Shown: in pieces, positions 26,328-36,886 of the stretch
How positions within the stretch are numbered: position 1 is the first letter of the stretch
How the letters are laid out: each line of letters starts with the position of its first letter
Source: Lentzea waywayandensis
GTDB lineage: Bacteria > Actinomycetota > Actinomycetes > Mycobacteriales > Pseudonocardiaceae
Assembly: GCF_900115955.1 (NCBI RefSeq)
Contig: NZ_FOYL01000004.1
Location: 124,001-188,000 of the forward strand
Length of the DNA: 64,000 nt
Direction of reading: 5' to 3'
Made by a program: the position numbers and the translations under genes
The notes under the pieces: model-generated
The model's database searches: none
The model's input: the letters and a program-made list of their open reading frames with translations, nothing else
Told to the model about the DNA's origin: nothing

Positions 26328-27848
26328 CTAGTCGTCGCGACGACGCCGGCGACGAGGTGCGTCGCCTCCGCCGAGCGAGGCCAGCAGTTCGCTCACCGAC
26401 TTGCCGTCCGCGTGCGCGCCCGAAGGGTCTTCCGGTGCGGCGCGGCGGCCGGTCGAGACGGCGGGCAGGCGCGTGGACGAGTCCTCGGCCACGCGACGTC
26501 CGGAGACCGGGGGCTCGTCGGCTGCGGAGCGTCGGCCGGGAGAGACCGCCGGGAGCCTGGCGGAGGACTGCTCGGCCGCGGAACGGCGGCCCACCGGCGG
26601 GAGTGACACCAGCGAGTCCTCGGAGACGGTGCGGCGGGACGGCGGGTCGTCGGCCCGGCGGCGGCCGGCGGGAGTGGCGCTGGGAGTGTCCGGCTTCAGG
26701 GTTTCCCACGAGCCGCTGTCCTGCACGGGGGCCGGGCGGTCGTCGGCTCGGCGGCGGCCGTTGCCGCCGGTGGCCTGCAACGCCTTCGGGTCGATCATCT
26801 CGGTGCGCTCGGCCACGCGAGAGCGTGGTTGTTCCGGCTTGCGGGTCTCCACCGACTTCATGACGGCCGCGGGGGCCTTCGGGGGCTGCTCGGGGCGCGA
26901 CAACGCCTCGGTGCGGGCCGGGGGCTGCGGCGGGCGGGGCACTCGCTCGGTCCGGTGGACCTGTGCCTGCACCGGCTGGGCCTGTACGGGCTGGGCCTTC
27001 ACGGTCGGCGGCGGCGGGGCCTTCTGCGGCGCAGGCGCGGGCGCGGGGGCGGCGCCGCCCAGCCTGGCCGAGACGGCGGCTGCCGCGGAGGGACGGGGCT
27101 GCGGCCGGACCGGTTCCTGTTTCGCGGCCTTCACGGGCTCGCGGCGGACCACGGCGGGCTGCGGACGCGGCGAGTTCCTGGCCGGATCCGGGCGGACGGG
27201 CTCGGGGCGCAGGGGCTCGCGGCGAGGGGCCTGCACCTTGGCGTCGTGGACGACGCGCTCGATCAGTTCGGTGCGCTCGGACGGCTTCTCCGCCGAGGAC
27301 GCGGTGATCGCGGGCTTGGCGTTGATGATGCGGTTCTCGGGAATCCCGGCCAGCCGGGACGCCTCCGAGCCCAGCGAACGCAGGCGGGTCGACTCGGCGC
27401 GCAGGGCCACGCGTTCGACGAGGACGTCACCGCCCAGCAACGCCTGGAGGTTGTCGCGCAGCGAGTGGAGATCGGCGCGCAGGGCCTCGATGTCCGCGCG
27501 CGACTCCTCCTCGATGCGCTTGCGGGTCTCCGACTCGATCTCGAGCTCGTACTCGCGGCGCGCAGCCACTTCGCGCTCGAGTTCCAGCTCGTAGACGGAC
27601 TGGAGGTCGGCCACCTCGTCGTCACGTTCCGTGACCTGTTTGCGGTATCTGGCGGCGAGGAACGCACCCACCAGAGCCGCCCACAACGCGGCCACCACGG
27701 CCAGACGCAGCATTCGGGCGCTGTCACTCAGCACGAGCACCGCCGCGGCCACCAGGGCGAGCGCCAATGCCGCTACTAACAGCAATCGCCCTGAGCCACG
27801 ACCGTGATCTTCCTGCTCGTCGTCGATCGACGCGCCTCGCCCGGTCAT
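26328..27848 (-). CDS. DUF6779-like membrane protein with disordered tail
   Basis: A 506-residue protein. Two membrane helices (about residues 22-60) are followed by a coiled coil of about 90 residues (YELELEREVAARREYELEIE). The rest is a long Pro/Arg/Ala-rich disordered tail with repeated GRRSAA, GRRRADD and TRLPAVS units. Position between the pan and fol operons equals Rv3604c, an Ala/Arg/Pro-rich transmembrane protein in M. tuberculosis. Function unknown. The ATG at 27848 is preferred; a GTG lies two codons upstream. It follows the DUF3180 gene after about 50 bases. Confidence 0.78.
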   Translation of the reverse strand: MTGRGASIDDEQEDHGRGSGRLLLVAALALALVAAAVLVLSDSARMLRLAVVAALWAALVGAFLAARYRKQVTERDDEVADLQSVYELELEREVAARREYELEIESETRKRIEEESRADIEALRADLHSLRDNLQALLGGDVLVERVALRAESTRLRSLGSEASRLAGIPENRIINAKPAITASSAEKPSERTELIERVVHDAKVQAPRREPLRPEPVRPDPARNSPRPQPAVVRREPVKAAKQEPVRPQPRPSAAAAVSARLGGAAPAPAPAPQKAPPPPTVKAQPVQAQPVQAQVHRTERVPRPPQPPARTEALSRPEQPPKAPAAVMKSVETRKPEQPRSRVAERTEMIDPKALQATGGNGRRRADDRPAPVQDSGSWETLKPDTPSATPAGRRRADDPPSRRTVSEDSLVSLPPVGRRSAAEQSSARLPAVSPGRRSAADEPPVSGRRVAEDSSTRLPAVSTGRRAAPEDPSGAHADGKSVSELLASLGGGDAPRRRRRRDD

Positions 27849-27898
27849 GGGCACTACGGTACCGCGTAGTTATGCGACTGAGACCTACGGCCAGGTAT

Positions 27899-28351
27899 CT
27901 ATTCGTTCCCGGAACTCTCGGTCGGGGTCTTGCAGCAGTGCTCCAGCCACAGCGCCGCCGCCGTCAGCGCGACCGCCGCGATCATCCCGACAACCGCCGC
28001 GACCAGGTCGTTCGAGGCCGCGGCGAACGAGTCGCGGACGGGGATCACGAAGATCAGCACACCCGCCCAGACGCCGAACATCAAAGCGCCCAAAACGGAC
28101 GAAGCCTTTGCCAACGCGACGGCGCGGGCGGCGGTCAGCGGCTGCACCGGACGCGCTCCCGCGCGGCGCTGGATCCTGGCCCGCAACGAGAACGCGAACG
28201 CGACCTCCACGACCGCGATGACGAACAGCGTCGACCCGGCCAGAACGGGCAACGGCGGCAACGCGTCGTAGGCGAGCCGCAGCAGCAGATGGGCCAGCAA
28301 CGCGCCGATGAGCGCGACGGCCGTCAGATCTCGGGGACGGGTGAACCTCAC
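27899..28351 (-). CDS. DUF3180 domain-containing membrane protein
   Basis: A 150-residue protein with four predicted membrane helices. The [22 protein letters not shown] opening and the second-pair RAVALAKASSVLGALMFG segment fit DUF3180. It equals Rv3605c by position, downstream of folK. The GTG overlaps the folK stop (GTGA). The function is unknown; its constant company with folate genes suggests a linked role that the sequence does not reveal. Confidence 0.85.
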   Translation of the reverse strand: MRFTRPRDLTAVALIGALLAHLLLRLAYDALPPLPVLAGSTLFVIAVVEVAFAFSLRARIQRRAGARPVQPLTAARAVALAKASSVLGALMFGVWAGVLIFVIPVRDSFAAASNDLVAAVVGMIAAVALTAAALWLEHCCKTPTESSGNE

Positions 28352-28842
28352 GCGTCCATCCAACCCGAAAGCACGAGATCGCCACGCCGCCGCACGCCCT
28401 CGGCCGAGAACTCCAGGCCCGCAACGGGTCCGTGGCCCGCCAGCACCGCGTCCGGCTCGACGTCGAGCCACGGAATGAGGACTGTCGCGCGCTCAAACGC
28501 CCCAGGATGCGGCAGAAGCAGCTCGGGGTGGTCCGAGGTCACCCCGTCCACCGAAACGACGTCCACGTCCAACGTGCGCGGTCCCCAGCGCGTCTCCCGC
28601 ACTCGTCCGGCGGCGTTCTCCAACGCCTGACCGCGGCGCAGCCAGCCCCACTCGTCCACGTCGTCCGAAGAGACGATCACGATGGCGTTCAGGAAGTCCG
28701 GCTGGTCCTCGACGCCCCACGCCGCCGTCTCGTACACCGGCGACACAGCGACGACGAAGGGCCGCAACCCGTCCACCACGGACTGGAGGAACCGCAACCG
28801 GTCGCCGAGGTTCGAGCCGATCGAGAGAACCGCGCGGGTCAC
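28348..28842 (-). CDS. folK: 2-amino-4-hydroxy-6-hydroxymethyldihydropteridine diphosphokinase
   Basis: A 164-residue enzyme transferring pyrophosphate from ATP to the hydroxymethyl pterin. Visible motifs are [41 protein letters not shown] (the catalytic RxxxRxxDxD element) and [10 protein letters not shown]. The GTG at 28842 overlaps the folB stop (GTGA). It acts between FolB and FolP in the pathway. Confidence 0.95.
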   Translation of the reverse strand: MTRAVLSIGSNLGDRLRFLQSVVDGLRPFVVAVSPVYETAAWGVEDQPDFLNAIVIVSSDDVDEWGWLRRGQALENAAGRVRETRWGPRTLDVDVVSVDGVTSDHPELLLPHPGAFERATVLIPWLDVEPDAVLAGHGPVAGLEFSAEGVRRRGDLVLSGWMDA

Positions 28843-29234
28843 CGGGATTCCTTGGGAGGCAACGGCGCGGCCAGCCGGCGCGAGCGGCGGATGGTCACCG
28901 ACACGTCGTCGAAGGTCAGCGGGATCGGCGCGGACGGCTTGTGCACCGTCACCTCGACCGCGTGCAGCCGTGAGTCCGTCATCGCGGCGTCGGCGATCTT
29001 GCCCGCCACCGTCTCGATGAGGTCGTACGGTTCGCCGCCGACGATCGCCGCGGCCATCTCGGCGAGTTCGCCGTAGTGGTACGTCTCCTTGAGGTCGTCC
29101 GTGCGGGACGCGGAGCTCAGGTCCAGCCACAGCGTGATGTCCACGACGAACTCCTGCCCGTCGCGCTTCTCGTGCTCGAACACGCCGTGGTTCCCGCGCA
29201 CCCGCAGGCCCGTCAACGCGATCCGGTCAGCCAT
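28839..29234 (-). CDS. folB: dihydroneopterin aldolase
   Basis: A 131-residue tunnel-fold enzyme: [21 protein letters not shown] with the conserved Gly and catalytic Glu, YHYGELAEM, and the late [11 protein letters not shown] with the catalytic Lys. It cleaves dihydroneopterin to hydroxymethyldihydropterin. Its ATG lies inside the last codons of folP (8-base overlap). Confidence 0.94.
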   Translation of the reverse strand: MADRIALTGLRVRGNHGVFEHEKRDGQEFVVDITLWLDLSSASRTDDLKETYHYGELAEMAAAIVGGEPYDLIETVAGKIADAAMTDSRLHAVEVTVHKPSAPIPLTFDDVSVTIRRSRRLAAPLPPKESR

Positions 29235-30048
29235 GTCCCCGCCTCCACGCACCGGCGACGGCGACCGCGTCCAGCGTCCGGTCGACGTCGTGCACCCGCA
29301 CACCCCACGCTCCGTTGAACGCGGCCAAAGCGGACACCGCCGCGGTCGCGTCCTCCCTGCCGTCCGGTGGACGGTTGCCGAGCAACGTGCCGAGGAAGCG
29401 TTTGCGCGACGCCCCGACCAGCACCGGGAAGCCCAGCTCGACCAGTTCGTCCAGGCGCTGCAACAACTCCCAGTTGTGGTCGCCGAGCTTCGCGAAGCCC
29501 AGTCCGGGATCGAGCACGATCGACGACTCCGCGACACCGGCGGCCAGTGCGGCCTCGACGCGCTCCAGCAACTCCGAACGAACGTCCGTCACGACGTCGT
29601 CGTACGTCGCCAACGCGTCCATCTCCGTGCTGTGCCCACGCCAGTGCATCAGCACGTACGGCACACCGGCAGCGGCGACGACGGCGGCCATCTCGGGATC
29701 GGCCAGGCCACCGGACACGTCGTTCACGATCGACGCGCCCGCCTCCAACGCCGCCGCCGCAACGGAAGCACGCATGGTGTCCACGCTGACCGGCACGCTT
29801 TCGGCGACCAGGGCCCGGATCACCGGCACGATCCGGGCGATCTCCTCGGCCGGCTCGACGCGCTCGGCGCCGGGCCGGGTCGACTCGCCGCCCACGTCGA
29901 TCATGTCCGCACCGCGCTTGAACATGTCGACGCCGTGCGACACCGCGTCCCGCCGGTCCATGTAGCGGCCGCCGTCGGAGAACGAATCGGGCGTCACGTT
30001 CAGCACGCCCATCACGACGCACCGGCCGGGACGAGGCAGACCACTCAC
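29227..30048 (-). CDS. folP: dihydropteroate synthase
   Basis: A 273-residue TIM barrel, the sulfonamide target. The family signatures [17 protein letters not shown] and [15 protein letters not shown] are intact, along with [28 protein letters not shown] and [10 protein letters not shown]. The GTG at 30048 overlaps the folE stop (GTGA). It condenses the pterin pyrophosphate with p-aminobenzoate. Confidence 0.96.
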   Translation of the reverse strand: MSGLPRPGRCVVMGVLNVTPDSFSDGGRYMDRRDAVSHGVDMFKRGADMIDVGGESTRPGAERVEPAEEIARIVPVIRALVAESVPVSVDTMRASVAAAALEAGASIVNDVSGGLADPEMAAVVAAAGVPYVLMHWRGHSTEMDALATYDDVVTDVRSELLERVEAALAAGVAESSIVLDPGLGFAKLGDHNWELLQRLDELVELGFPVLVGASRKRFLGTLLGNRPPDGREDATAAVSALAAFNGAWGVRVHDVDRTLDAVAVAGAWRRGHG

Positions 30049-30692
30049 CGGAGACGGCCCCTGATCAGCTCGATGGCCTCCGCCCTCGAGGAGGCGGACG
30101 TGCGCAGCAGCCCGCGCACCGCGGACGTCGTCGTGCGGGAACCGGGCTTGCGCACACCGCGCATGCCCATGCACAGGTGCTCGGCCTCGATCACGACGAT
30201 CACGCCGCGCGGTTCCAGCCTGCGCACCAACGCGTCCGCGACCTGCGACGTCAGCCGCTCCTGGACCTGTGGCCGCTTGGCGTACAGGTCGACGAGCCTG
30301 GCCAGCTTCGACAGCCCCGTCACGCGGCCCTGCTCGTTCGGGATGTACCCGACGTGCGCGACGCCGTGGAACGGCAGCAGGTGGTGCTCGCAGAAGCTGA
30401 ACATCGGGATGTCGGTGACGAGGACGAGCTCCTCGTGGCTCTCGTCGAACGTCTTCGCGAGGACGCTGTCCGGGTCCGTGTAGAGGCCGGCGAACAACTC
30501 CCGGTAGGCACGCGCCACCCGTGCGGGTGTCTCGAGCAGGCCCTCGCGGTCCGGATCCTCACCGCACGCGATCAGCAGCTCGCGCACGGCAGCCTCCGCC
30601 CGCGCGTGGTCGAAGACCCGCTGCGCCGAGACGCCGGCCTCCCCGTTGTGGGTGAGACCGGCGTCTGCGTCGAGCTGGTGGTTCTCGGTCAC
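30045..30692 (-). CDS. folE: GTP cyclohydrolase I
   Basis: A 215-residue T-fold enzyme. [12 protein letters not shown] supplies the zinc-binding Cys and catalytic His residues, HLCMGMRG the second zinc Cys, and [22 protein letters not shown] the conserved helix. It makes dihydroneopterin triphosphate from GTP, the entry to folate. The GTG at 30692 overlaps the ftsH stop (GTGA), so folate synthesis is translationally tied to ftsH. Confidence 0.96.
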   Translation of the reverse strand: MTENHQLDADAGLTHNGEAGVSAQRVFDHARAEAAVRELLIACGEDPDREGLLETPARVARAYRELFAGLYTDPDSVLAKTFDESHEELVLVTDIPMFSFCEHHLLPFHGVAHVGYIPNEQGRVTGLSKLARLVDLYAKRPQVQERLTSQVADALVRRLEPRGVIVVIEAEHLCMGMRGVRKPGSRTTTSAVRGLLRTSASSRAEAIELIRGRLR

Positions 30693-32884
30693 TGCCGCTC
30701 GTCCTGGTCTGACTGCGGCTTCTTCGGCTCCCAGACGTTGTGCGGCTTGCCGCCGGGCACGGTCGCCGGGGTCCATCCGGGCGGGGCGCCGTAGTTCGGC
30801 GGACCCGACTGGTTCGAAGGCTGACCGGGCTGGTGCGCACCGTTCGACCCGTTGGGCGACGGCAGCGCCTCCGTGACCGGTTCCGCCGCGGCGGGCTCAG
30901 CCTGCTGCGTCTCCGGCTCGTCGTCGAGGGTGTCCTCGACGACCGGCGGCCACGGCTCGCCGCGTTCCTTGGCGAGCTCACCGGGGGTCTTGATCGGCGG
31001 GATGTCGGACGGCGTGCGGTCACCGAACTCGTTGAACTGGGTGATGCGCGGCCGCTTCTCGACCCTCGCGAAGATCCGCTCCAGTTCCTTCTGGTGCAGG
31101 GTCTCCTTCTCGATCAGCTCGAGCGTGAGGTCGTCGAGGACGTCGCGGTAGGTGACGAGCACCTCGTACGCCTCGGTGTGCGCGGCCTCGATGAGCTTGC
31201 GCACCTCCTCGTCGATCTCGTGCGCGACCTCCAGCGAGTAGTCCGCCTGGCGACCGGCCGAGCGGCCGAGGAACGGCTCGCCCTGCTCCTGCCCGTACTT
31301 GACCGCACCGAGCTTCGCGCTCATGCCGTACTCGGTGACCATCGCGCGGGCGATCTTGGTCGCCTGCTCGATGTCGTTGGACGCGCCCGTCGTGGGCTCG
31401 TGGAAGACGAGCTCCTCGGCGGAACGGCCACCCAGTGCGAACACCAGTCGCGCGATCATCTCGGACCTGGTCATCAGGTCCTTGTCCTCTTCCGGCACCG
31501 AGAGGGTGTGACCACCCGTGCGGCCGCGGGCGAGGATCGTGACCTTGTAGACCGGGTCGATGTCCGGCATGGCCCACGCGGCCAGGGCGTGCCCGGCCTC
31601 GTGGTACGCGGTGATCTTCTTCTCCTTCTCGGAGATGATCCGGCTCTTGCGGGCCGGACCGCCGATCACGCGGTCCACCGACTCCTCGAGCGCGGCACCG
31701 TCGATGACGTGGCCGTTGTGGCGCGCGGTGAGCAGCGCGGCCTCGTTGATGACGTTCGCGAGGTCGGCGCCGGAGAACCCGACGGTGCGCTTCGCGAGGC
31801 CGTCGAGGTCCGCGTCCGCGGCCAGCGGCTTGCCCTTCGAGTGCACCCGGAGGATCTGCTTGCGGCCCTTCAGGTCCGGTGCGGACACCGGGATCTGACG
31901 GTCGAAGCGGCCGGGACGCAGCAGGGCCGGGTCGAGGATGTCGGGACGGTTCGTCGCCGCGATCAGGATGATCCCGCCGCGCGAGTCGAAGCCGTCCATC
32001 TCGACGAGCAGCTGGTTGAGGGTCTGCTCGCGCTCGTCGTGCCCGCCGCCGAGACCCGCGCCGCGGTGGCGGCCCACCGCGTCGATCTCGTCGACGAAGA
32101 TGATGCACGGCGCGTTCTGCTTGGCCTGCTCGAACAGGTCGCGCACACGGGACGCGCCGACACCGACGAACATCTCGACGAAGTCCGAACCGGAGATCGA
32201 GTAGAACGGCACGCCCGCCTCGCCGGCGACGGCTCGGGCGAGCAGCGTCTTACCGGTTCCCGGCGGGCCGTACAGCAGCACGCCCTTCGGGATCTTCGCG
32301 CCGAGTGCCTGGTAGCGGCCGGGGTTCTGGAGGAAGTCCTTGATCTCTTCCAGTTCCTCGACGGCCTCTTCGGCACCAGCGACGTCGGCGAACGTCGTCT
32401 TGGGCATGTCCTTGGACAGCTGTTTGGCCTTGGACTTGCCGAAGTTCAGGACGCGGTTACCGCCGCCCTGAGCGTTGTTCATCATCCACATGAGCAGCAG
32501 CAACAGCAGGCCGAGCGGGACGAGGTAGATCAAGATCTGCATCAGGATGGACTCCTGGCTGACCTTGGTCTCCACCGTCGGCTTGTTGCCGGCCTGGTCG
32601 AGGACGGTGAAGATCTCGTCCGTCGAGCTGGCCGGGAACTGCGTGATCAGGCGGTTGCTGCCTTCGAACGTCTTGCCGTCGACGAGGGTGAGACGGAGCC
32701 GCTGCTCCTTGTCCTCGATCGTGGCTTCCTTGACGTTGCCCTCACGCACTTGCTGGAGTGCTTGGGACGTCTTGACCGGGTGGTACCCCCGTGAGTCGTC
32801 GAAGAGCACGGTGAAGACGAAGTAGAGCAGCAACACCGCAGCGATCCACAGCAGCGGGTTGCGAAGCAGGCGCTTGCGGTCCAT
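30689..32884 (-). CDS. ftsH: ATP-dependent zinc metalloprotease FtsH
   Basis: A 731-residue membrane AAA protease. Two membrane helices (about 11-28 and 114-134) flank a small extracytoplasmic domain. The AAA module has Walker A GPPGTGKT (206-213), Walker B IIFVDEID and the second region of homology [18 protein letters not shown]. The zinc site is HEAGH (428-432). The tail beyond about residue 660 is a Pro-rich disordered extension. It degrades misfolded membrane proteins and short-lived regulators. The ATG at 32884 ([13 protein letters not shown]) matches relatives. It leads the folE-folP-folB-folK-DUF3180 operon. Confidence 0.96.
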   Translation of the reverse strand: MDRKRLLRNPLLWIAAVLLLYFVFTVLFDDSRGYHPVKTSQALQQVREGNVKEATIEDKEQRLRLTLVDGKTFEGSNRLITQFPASSTDEIFTVLDQAGNKPTVETKVSQESILMQILIYLVPLGLLLLLLMWMMNNAQGGGNRVLNFGKSKAKQLSKDMPKTTFADVAGAEEAVEELEEIKDFLQNPGRYQALGAKIPKGVLLYGPPGTGKTLLARAVAGEAGVPFYSISGSDFVEMFVGVGASRVRDLFEQAKQNAPCIIFVDEIDAVGRHRGAGLGGGHDEREQTLNQLLVEMDGFDSRGGIILIAATNRPDILDPALLRPGRFDRQIPVSAPDLKGRKQILRVHSKGKPLAADADLDGLAKRTVGFSGADLANVINEAALLTARHNGHVIDGAALEESVDRVIGGPARKSRIISEKEKKITAYHEAGHALAAWAMPDIDPVYKVTILARGRTGGHTLSVPEEDKDLMTRSEMIARLVFALGGRSAEELVFHEPTTGASNDIEQATKIARAMVTEYGMSAKLGAVKYGQEQGEPFLGRSAGRQADYSLEVAHEIDEEVRKLIEAAHTEAYEVLVTYRDVLDDLTLELIEKETLHQKELERIFARVEKRPRITQFNEFGDRTPSDIPPIKTPGELAKERGEPWPPVVEDTLDDEPETQQAEPAAAEPVTEALPSPNGSNGAHQPGQPSNQSGPPNYGAPPGWTPATVPGGKPHNVWEPKKPQSDQDERQ

Positions 32885-33210
32885 GCACTTACGGCCGGGG
32901 GCGGCCTCGACCCTCCCTGACTTGCGCGTCGGGCAGTGGAAGACCCACATACCGCGTCCGACCAGCCTACCGCTCGCTGGCCGGGTACTGAGCAACCAAC
33001 GGGCGGGGGCGATCCGTGGTTCCCGCGGGTGACCCCCACCACGCATGTTCACGCAGTTTGGTTCATCCGGAACAAATACCGCCGTCCAGACGAGTGACGC
33101 AGGTCACGCTGTCTCATTACGTTTGGGGGTCACATGTCATCCTCATTCATCCCCCGAGCGTTCCCCCGCCACTCGAAAGAGTGAATACGTGACCGAAGGT
33201 AAGTAACTGT
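32885..33210. other. divergent promoter region of ftsH and the VWA-domain gene
   Basis: A 326-base gap without a gene. It must hold the ftsH promoter on one side and that of the VWA gene on the other. The VWA-side portion contains a CRP-like dyad (33094-33107) and a good ribosome site, AAGGTAAG, ahead of 33211. Confidence 0.6.
33094..33107. promoter_or_regulatory. CRP/GlxR-like site
   Basis: GTGAC-GCAG-GTCAC reads as GTGA-N6-TCAC, the symmetric core of CRP-family operators (TGTGA-N6-TCACA). It lies 104 bases before the VWA-domain gene. Whether this genome has a matching cAMP-binding regulator cannot be seen. Confidence 0.5.
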
Positions 33211-34908
33211 ATGTCAGCACGTCATACGTCCCCCGGATTGTTCCGGCGGGTGGCCATCCCCGTGGGCGCCCTGCTCGGAGTGGTCGCGGCGGCAGGCGTC
33301 ACGGTCGTGGCACTGCGTGTCACCAGCGGCGCCGACTGCTCCGGCGCGCTGCCGCTGAAGGTCGCCGTCACCCCCGCAGCTTTGGATGTGGTGAACGCGG
33401 CAGCGCAGGACTACCAGCGGTCACAGCCGGTCGTGAACGGCCGGTGCGTCCAGGTTCAGGTCGAGTCGCGCAACGCGGCCGACGTGGCGAACGAGCTCCC
33501 AACAGCGCAGATCAACCCCCACTCCCTCTGGATCCCCGACTCCTCGATGTGGGCCGCCGAGGCCCAGCGCCAGGCCGCGGAGACGGGCCCGGAGGCTCCC
33601 AAGCTGGACATCAAGCCCTCGCTGGCGTCCAGCCCGCTGGTGATGGCGGGCTCCGAACAGGCGATGTCGAAGATCGGCTTCCCGGTCTCGCCCGTCTCCT
33701 GGTCCAAGGTCGTCGACCCCAAGGTCCAGATCTCGATGAGCGACCCGACGATGACCTCCGAGGGTCTCGCCGCGTTGTTCGTGATTCGTACTCTGCTGGG
33801 CAACCCGGACGGAACGCCCAAGCCCGAGCTCGTCGGCACCCTGCTGCGCGTGGGCCGCAGCGCAGTGCCGTCGGTCCGCGACGCGTTCGGCAAGGTCACC
33901 ACGGACGCCGACAAGGCACCCCTGTTCGCCGCCACGGAGCAGTCGGTCGTGGCGAACAACCGCTCGGTGAAGGACAACGCCGTCCTGGGCGCCCCGCCCA
34001 AGGAGGGCACTCTTTCCTTCGACTACCCGCTGGTCAGGGTCTCCCGCCCGAACGAGCCGGAGGGCATCGGCGAGGCGGCGGCGGAGTTCGAGAAGACGCT
34101 CCGCTCCGCTGAGACCTCGAAGCGCTTCGGCGAGGCGGGCTTCCGCACCGTCCAGGGCGCCGCGCCCGCGAAGTGGACGACCGACGTGGAGGGCGTCCAG
34201 GCAGGCGACGTCAAGCTGATCGAGACCCCCGGCGCGGACCAGGTGTCCGAACTCCTCCGCACCTGGGGTGCCATCAGCCTGGACATGCGGATGCTCACGG
34301 TCATCGACGTCTCCGGCTCGATGATCGAGAAGAGCGGCAACGGCAAGCCCCGGGTGGAGGCAGCCACCGAGGCGTCCATGACGGCGCTCTCCATGCTCCC
34401 GGACACCACGGCGATCGGCCTCTGGGCCTTCTCCACCGACAAGAAGCCGCCGAACGACTGGATCGAACTGGTCCCGATCGGCCCGCTGGGCGAACCGCTG
34501 GCAGGCGTGACCCGCCGCAAGCGCCTGGAGGCAGGCGCCTCCCAGCTCCCAGGCCTGGTGGGCGGCGGCACGGCCCTGAACGACACGACCCTGGCCGCCT
34601 ACCGTCACGTCCTTCAGGGCTACGACGCGTCGAAGGTCAACTCGGTCGTCCTCATGACCGACGGCCGCAACGACGACATCTCGTCGATCGACACCGCCGC
34701 ACTGATCGAGACCCTGAAGCGGGAGTCCGACCCCGCGAAGCCGGTCCCGATCATCATGGTCGGATTGGGCGACGAGGTGGACATGGACGCTCTCCGCGCG
34801 ATCTCCGCGGCGACCGGAGGCAAGGCGTACCAGGCACCGAACCCGGAGGACATCCGCGGCGTACTGCTGGACGCCGTTTCACAACGACGCTGCCGCCCGA
34901 ACTGCTGA
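33211..34908 (+). CDS. exported substrate-binding and VWA domain protein
   Basis: A 565-residue protein with an N-terminal membrane segment (about residues 12-36). A periplasmic-binding-protein-like domain (KVAVTPAALDVVNAAAQDY, LASSPLVMAGSEQ) takes up about 45-330. A von Willebrand A domain follows, with the metal site DVSGS (Asp366, Ser368, Ser370) and LMTDGRND. This fusion is common in actinomycetes and is presumed to be an extracellular binding or adhesion protein. The ligand is unknown. A strong terminator follows 12 bases after the stop. Confidence 0.85.
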   Translation: MSARHTSPGLFRRVAIPVGALLGVVAAAGVTVVALRVTSGADCSGALPLKVAVTPAALDVVNAAAQDYQRSQPVVNGRCVQVQVESRNAADVANELPTAQINPHSLWIPDSSMWAAEAQRQAAETGPEAPKLDIKPSLASSPLVMAGSEQAMSKIGFPVSPVSWSKVVDPKVQISMSDPTMTSEGLAALFVIRTLLGNPDGTPKPELVGTLLRVGRSAVPSVRDAFGKVTTDADKAPLFAATEQSVVANNRSVKDNAVLGAPPKEGTLSFDYPLVRVSRPNEPEGIGEAAAEFEKTLRSAETSKRFGEAGFRTVQGAAPAKWTTDVEGVQAGDVKLIETPGADQVSELLRTWGAISLDMRMLTVIDVSGSMIEKSGNGKPRVEAATEASMTALSMLPDTTAIGLWAFSTDKKPPNDWIELVPIGPLGEPLAGVTRRKRLEAGASQLPGLVGGGTALNDTTLAAYRHVLQGYDASKVNSVVLMTDGRNDDISSIDTAALIETLKRESDPAKPVPIIMVGLGDEVDMDALRAISAATGGKAYQAPNPEDIRGVLLDAVSQRRCRPNC

Positions 34909-34920
34909 TTTTCCTTCACG

Positions 34921-34962
34921 ACGACAAAGCCGGGTCTCCTACGGGAGGCCCGGCTTTGTCGT
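34921..34962. terminator. strong stem-loop terminator
   Basis: A perfect 14-bp outer stem (34921-34934 with 34949-34962) continues inward with further pairing, followed by a T-rich run (TTTCTTTCGTCTTTG). It terminates the VWA-domain gene. Confidence 0.88.
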
Positions 34963-35408
34963 TTCTTTCGTCTTTGTCTTTGGACGCGACCAGGCACGGC
35001 AACTCGACCCACGCGGTGCCACCAGACGCCAGCCAACGCAAAAGCAACCACGTACGAAGCCTGGCGTGGCGATGCGAAGCGAGCCGTGTGAACCGATGCC
35101 GCCTGGGATGCGGTGCACCCCGCTCACGGCGATTGGGGCTTGACCTTGAGTGGCTGGGTGCCACCCCGGCTTGTGAGGCCGTCTACGCGCCCAGCTAGAG
35201 GCTCGAGGTCAAGCCCCAATCGCAACCCCGCACTTCGTCACGACCCGCAAGACCACCCTCGCAAGGCGACTGAACGTCCGGAACGCGACCAACCCCGCTG
35301 GAACGCGACAATCGCCCGCAACTAGACCCGCACGGCCCCGCCCACCAAATGCAGAAACGGGGGCGCCGCCGCAACCGGCAACGCCCCCGTCCCACCTCAG
35401 CCAAACCC
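34963..35408. other. intergenic region between the VWA gene and hpt
   Basis: About 450 bases with no credible gene. Short open frames are present in several frames but lack ribosome sites or protein-like character. The main feature is the large hairpin at 35129-35223. Confidence 0.6.
35129..35223. repeat. large intergenic hairpin, related to the 13-kb element
   Basis: A 22-base arm at 35129-35150 pairs with 35202-35223 (21 of 22). Inside, GCTGGG (35153) pairs with CCCAGC (35190). The arm contains the GGTCAAG core also found in the 26-bp hairpin at 13088-13148, so the two may belong to one dispersed family. It lies 186 bases past the hpt stop on the hpt (minus) strand. Confidence 0.65.
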
Positions 35409-35957
35409 TCAGCTGGAGTAGACCTTGGGATCCAACGTCCCGATGTAGGGCAGATCGCGGTACCTCTCCGCATAATCCAGCCCATACCCGACGACGAACT
35501 CGTTGGGAATGTCGAAACCGACGTACTTCACCGGCACCTCGACCTTCACCGCATCGGGCTTCCGCAACAACGTACAAACCTGCAAAGACCGGGGCCTCCG
35601 CGACTGCAGATTCTTGAGCAGCCACGACAACGTGAGTCCGGAGTCGATGATGTCCTCGACGATCACCACGTTGCGGTCGGCGATGTCGCGATCCAGGTCC
35701 TTCAGGATCCGCACCACGCCCGAGGACGAGGTCGAGGATCCGTAGGACGAAACGGCCATGAATTCGAGCTGCACCGGAACGGGCAGCGCGCGTGCGAGGT
35801 CGGCCATGAACATCACAGCGCCCTTGAGCACAGTGATCAGCACGAGGTCGGAGTCACCTTCTGGGTGATCAGCCGCGACCTGCTTGGCGAGTTCGGTGAC
35901 CTTGTCGCTGATCTCCTGCTCTGTGATGAGCACGGATGCGATGTCGCCGTCGTACAC
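35409..35957 (-). CDS. hpt: hypoxanthine phosphoribosyltransferase
   Basis: A 182-residue type I phosphoribosyltransferase: [16 protein letters not shown], the PRPP-binding [17 protein letters not shown] and the purine-binding [20 protein letters not shown]. It salvages hypoxanthine and guanine. The GTG at 35957 has an AGGGG site. It follows tilS after 17 bases, as in most actinomycetes and Bacillus, where TilS and HprT are functionally linked. Confidence 0.95.
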   Translation of the reverse strand: MYDGDIASVLITEQEISDKVTELAKQVAADHPEGDSDLVLITVLKGAVMFMADLARALPVPVQLEFMAVSSYGSSTSSSGVVRILKDLDRDIADRNVVIVEDIIDSGLTLSWLLKNLQSRRPRSLQVCTLLRKPDAVKVEVPVKYVGFDIPNEFVVGYGLDYAERYRDLPYIGTLDPKVYSS

Positions 35958-35974
35958 GGACAGGTCCCCTCTGC

Positions 35975-36886
35975 TTAAGACTGTGGTTCCACAACGAGCC
36001 TGCCATGCGCGCGCCGCACGACAAAGCCGCCAGGTAGCCAGACACCGCCCTGACCGCGCCATTCACTCACCAGTGCGTCAACACGTCGCAGGTGCGAATC
36101 GGACAGTTCGGGCACGCCTTCGTCGATCAGCCACGCCCTGAGCACTCTGCGCCTCAACGCGACCGGCAGCTCGGAGATGTCGTCAACAGCACAGCAGTCG
36201 CCGGCGAACGCCTCCGCGAGAGCGTCGAGTGCGTCACAGTCCTCACGCAGCTGGGCCGCCGTGCGCGCCAACGACGACGCGACTCCGCCCTGCAGCACGG
36301 ACTCCAGCAACGGCAGCACCTCGGAGCGCAACCGGACACGGGTGAACGACGGATCGACGTTGTGCGGGTCCTCCCACACCTCGATCCCCTGCTCCGCACA
36401 GGCAGCACGGGTGGCCGCCCGCGACACGCCGAGCAGCGGACGCCCCCACGGCGCGTCGAAGGCCCGCATCCCGGCGATCGAGCGTGGCCCGGACCCGCGC
36501 CCCAACCCCAGCAGCACCGTCTCGGCCTGGTCGTCGAGGGTGTGGCCGAGCAGCACGACGCCGACAGAAGGCCTCAGAGCCGCGTAGCGGGCGTTGCGGG
36601 CCGCGGCCTCGGGACCACCGGGACCCTCCACCCGAACTGCCTCCACGCGAGCCACAAGCCCGAACGAGGTGCACTGCCGAGCCGCCCGCAGCGCCACGTC
36701 GCCCGACCCCGGCTGGAGCTGGTGATCGACGACCACGGCGAACGCGCCGGGCACCAGCCGTCCCACACAGGCGGCCAACGCCAGTGAGTCCGCACCGCCG
36801 GACACGGCGACGGTCACCGCCTCCGGGCGCACCTCGTCCAGGAACCGACGGACCGCGACCCGGATCTCGGCGACCGGTCCGTTCAC
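35975..36886 (-). CDS. tilS: tRNA(Ile)-lysidine synthase
   Basis: A 303-residue PP-loop ATPase. The signature SGGADSLAL is near residue 30, then [11 protein letters not shown] and [12 protein letters not shown]. It modifies C34 of the minor tRNA-Ile to lysidine, so that AUA is read as Ile. It is shorter than E. coli TilS, lacking the C-terminal domain, as usual in actinobacteria. The GTG at 36886 overlaps the stop of the zinc protease gene. Confidence 0.94.
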   Translation of the reverse strand: MNGPVAEIRVAVRRFLDEVRPEAVTVAVSGGADSLALAACVGRLVPGAFAVVVDHQLQPGSGDVALRAARQCTSFGLVARVEAVRVEGPGGPEAAARNARYAALRPSVGVVLLGHTLDDQAETVLLGLGRGSGPRSIAGMRAFDAPWGRPLLGVSRAATRAACAEQGIEVWEDPHNVDPSFTRVRLRSEVLPLLESVLQGGVASSLARTAAQLREDCDALDALAEAFAGDCCAVDDISELPVALRRRVLRAWLIDEGVPELSDSHLRRVDALVSEWRGQGGVWLPGGFVVRRAHGRLVVEPQS

